Assembly (NCBI GenBank): GCA_002396085.1
Contig: DGWI01000048.1
Span: 128,046 to 188,643 of the forward strand
Length of the DNA: 60,598 bases
DNA from: Porphyromonadaceae bacterium UBA4262
GTDB taxonomy: Bacteria; Bacteroidota; Bacteroidia; Bacteroidales; Muribaculaceae
Reading direction: 5' to 3'
A program made the position numbers and the translations under genes. The notes under the pieces are model-generated. The model ran no database searches. It was not told where the DNA came from and was given only the letters and a program-made list of their open reading frames with translations. Every line of letters starts with the position of its first letter. Position 1 is the first letter of the stretch. Below, in pieces: positions 59,012 to 60,598 of this stretch.

Positions 59012-59860
59012 ATGAATTTTCACGCCAAGAAGACCCTCTGTGTGAGCGACATGGATGGCACCCTGATGAACGGCGAGTCGCGCGTCAGCGACCGCACCGC
59101 CACTATTCTCAATGACTTGATTGAGCGGCACCACCTGCTATTCACTGTTGCCACTGCACGCACCACTGCCACAGTGGTGCCCCTGCTCAGCCACGTGCAC
59201 TGCACCTTGCCGCAGATTGTGTTGTCGGGGGCAATATTGTGGCACCCTGTCGAGCGCCGCTTGAGCGACCCACAGGCCATCGATCCGGCCACCGTGCGCC
59301 AGGTGTGCGACACCTTTGAGCGACATGGCATACACCCCTTTGTCTACCGGCAACACGGCAACATCATCCATGCTCACCACTATGGACCGCTGGCCGACTA
59401 CGACCGTCAGTTTGTCGAAGCACGCGACAACACTCCCCACAAGCGCTTTCTGCTCGACGACCCCCATTATAGTGTGAGCAGCGACAACACACTGCTCATC
59501 TTTGCCATGGACAAGGGCAATGGACTTCAAGGTGCATACGACGAGATACGCCAACAGGCCAACTGTGCGCCCATCCTCTATCACGACAACACCGACCCCA
59601 GCCTGGCGTTGCTCGAGATCTACGCCCCCACTTGCAGCAAGGCGGCTGCCATGACACGGCTGGCACAACAACTGGGCGTTGAGCAAGTGGTGGCCTTCGG
59701 CGACAATCTCAACGACATCGCCATGCTGCAGGCTGCCGACCACAGCGTGGCTGTCGCCAATGCTGTGCCTCAAGTGCGCGCCGTGGCTAGCGAGGTCATC
59801 GGACCCAACACCGACGACAGCGTGGCGCGGTGGCTGCAACTGGCATTGGGCGAACAATAA
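59012..59860 (+). CDS. HAD hydrolase, Cof-type (IIB)
   Basis: The 282-residue protein belongs to the Cof subfamily of sugar-phosphate or flavin phosphatases. Motif I is VSDMDGTLM (nucleophile Asp near 14). Motif II is in FTVATARTTATVV, and motifs III and IV lie in KAAAMTRLAQQLGVEQVVAFGDNLNDIAML (about 212-241). The C2-type cap in the middle is of normal size. Substrate unknown. A short hairpin terminator follows. Confidence 0.9.
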   Translation: MNFHAKKTLCVSDMDGTLMNGESRVSDRTATILNDLIERHHLLFTVATARTTATVVPLLSHVHCTLPQIVLSGAILWHPVERRLSDPQAIDPATVRQVCDTFERHGIHPFVYRQHGNIIHAHHYGPLADYDRQFVEARDNTPHKRFLLDDPHYSVSSDNTLLIFAMDKGNGLQGAYDEIRQQANCAPILYHDNTDPSLALLEIYAPTCSKAAAMTRLAQQLGVEQVVAFGDNLNDIAMLQAADHSVAVANAVPQVRAVASEVIGPNTDDSVARWLQLALGEQ

Positions 59861-59892
59861 TACGGCTTTTCTTATACATTTTACCGAAAATC

Positions 59893-59926
59893 ATGGCAAG
59901 TTCTTGCCATTTTGACTTTTTTGCAC
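59893..59926 (+). terminator. Terminator after the HAD gene
   Basis: ATGGCAA (59893-59899) pairs with TTGCCAT (59904-59910) through loop GTTC, followed by TTTGACTTTTTTG. Confidence 0.75.
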
Positions 59927-59934
59927 TACCTTTG
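59927..59934 (+). promoter_or_regulatory. -7 box TACCTTTG for the 4Fe-4S membrane protein
   Basis: It matches TAnnTTTG, just after the upstream terminator, with a leader of about 65 bases. Confidence 0.65.
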
Positions 59935-60006
59935 TCAACCGTCCGTAACAGATAGGCTATCGGCAAGCCTATATTAACTATTAACTGTAAATTCTTAAAT
60001 TAAAGA

Positions 60007-60598
60007 ATGCTACGCAAAATCCGCATTACACTGGCAGCGGTATTCTTCACCTGCATTACCCTGCTCCTGCTTGACTTCACTGGCAGTCTGCACTGCTGGC
60101 TGGGCTGGATGGCCAAGATTCAGTTTCTGCCTGCTCTGTTAGCACTCAATGCCGTGGTCATTGTGTCGCTCATCGTGCTCACACTGGTGTTTGGCCGCAT
60201 CTATTGCTCGGTCATCTGCCCGCTGGGCGTGATGCAAGACATCATAGCACACATTAACCGCAAGAAGAACCGATTCTCCTACTCACCCGCCCTAACCTGG
60301 CTGCGACTCACAATGCTTGTAATCCTGGCCGTGGCGGTGGCACTGGGCATCGGCTCGCTTGTGGCACTACTGGCGCCCTACAGCAGTTATGGCCGCATGG
60401 TCAACAATCTGCTGCAGCCTTTCTACATCTGGGGCAACAATGCCCTGGCTGCCATCGCCGAGCACTATGAGAGTTACGCCTTCTACGGCAAGGAGGTGTG
60501 GCTCAAGAGCCTGCCCACCTTCATCATCGCGCTGGTCACCTTTGTCATCATTGCAGTGCTGGCCTGGCGCGGCGGTCGCACCTATTGCAACACCATCT
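60007..60598 (+). CDS. NapH/NosR-like 4Fe-4S membrane protein, 3'-truncated by the window
   Basis: From ATG 60007 the visible 197 codons encode three or four membrane helices (ITLAAVFFTCITLLLLD, FLPALLALNAVVIVSLIVLTLVFG, LTMLVILAVAVALGIGSLVALL, FIIALVTFVIIAVLAW). The motif GRIYCSVICPLGVMQD (about 64-79) matches the membrane polyferredoxin family (NapH, CcoG and NosR relatives), and a second GGRTYCN begins just at the edge. These proteins pass electrons across or along the inner membrane. The remaining ferredoxin part lies outside the window, so the exact member cannot be named. Confidence 0.8.
   Translation, partial: MLRKIRITLAAVFFTCITLLLLDFTGSLHCWLGWMAKIQFLPALLALNAVVIVSLIVLTLVFGRIYCSVICPLGVMQDIIAHINRKKNRFSYSPALTWLRLTMLVILAVAVALGIGSLVALLAPYSSYGRMVNNLLQPFYIWGNNALAAIAEHYESYAFYGKEVWLKSLPTFIIALVTFVIIAVLAWRGGRTYCNTI

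Overview
The window looks like a chromosomal segment from a Bacteroidota genome, order Bacteroidales. Family level is uncertain; a Muribaculaceae- or Prevotella-like gut organism is my guess. Three things support this. Promoters repeatedly carry the Bacteroidota -7 element TAnnTTTG instead of a sigma70 -10 box. Most genes lack Shine-Dalgarno sequences. The gene content is typical of the group: type IX secretion proteins PorZ and PorE, a SusC-style domain, a C10 protease with a dockerin, a carboxynorspermidine dehydrogenase and DUF2490/DUF4956 proteins. A partial tRNA-Asp lies at the left edge and a partial 4Fe-4S membrane protein at the right edge. Most of the window is housekeeping; accessory features are scattered between.

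Layout. 1-6350: tRNA-Asp, then a rightward run with a PpiD/SurA-like periplasmic foldase, SufE, a GNAT protein, a NAGPA-like protein and pgi. 6350-8110: an AT-rich CotH lipoprotein gene and a small lipoprotein. 8220-12850: lysS, porZ and a small membrane protein. 12970-17280 (leftward): a decayed secreted-protein C-terminus, an L,D-transpeptidase, a coiled-coil secreted protein, a TPR/TonB-C protein and der. 17280-18270: about 1 kb of poorly explained sequence. 18270-24500: porE, a SpoU-type methyltransferase, cstA and dnaX. 24589-31610 (leftward): obg and a 1882-residue alpha-2-macroglobulin with an embedded SusC-like plug. 31928-36405: pdxB, an LD-carboxypeptidase, lepB and a repeat-invaded wbqC-like gene. 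36400-37050: two putative small RNAs with their own promoters and terminators, then a REP-like palindrome. 37057-41450 (leftward): an MsbA-like ABC exporter, a WYL regulator and a sodium:solute symporter. 41685-43601: an orphan phage-type pair, a Pro-rich protein and an SU10/DUF5309-like major capsid protein carrying an N-terminal membrane segment. 43714-50084: a C10 protease, a GH73 glucosaminidase, cdd, carboxynorspermidine dehydrogenase, mgtE and rsmA. 50537-60598: a large secreted adhesin-like protein, a YbhN-type membrane protein, a DUF2490 / carbohydrate-binding lipoprotein / dockerin / VTC / DUF4956 cluster, a HAD phosphatase and the partial 4Fe-4S protein.

How the genes work together. 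PorE and PorZ belong to the type IX secretion apparatus; the 924-residue secreted protein and the decayed gene at 12977 end in sorting-type C-termini that fit it as cargo. PpiD, LepB, the L,D-transpeptidase, the LD-carboxypeptidase, GH73 and the ABC exporter form an envelope maintenance set. The VTC/DUF4956/carbohydrate-binding cluster resembles sets elsewhere associated with CotH kinases, and a CotH gene is also present here, about 47 kb away.

The best candidates for something undescribed are the membrane-anchored capsid-like pair (41685-43601), the tandem small RNAs (36456-36848), the VTC-DUF4956 cluster (54639-58795), the macroglobulin/plug fusion (25962-31610), and a duplicated divergent promoter block (43767-43876 and 45875-45986) that carries a broken copy of the glucosaminidase 5' end. 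All functional statements come from reading motifs by eye; no database search was run.
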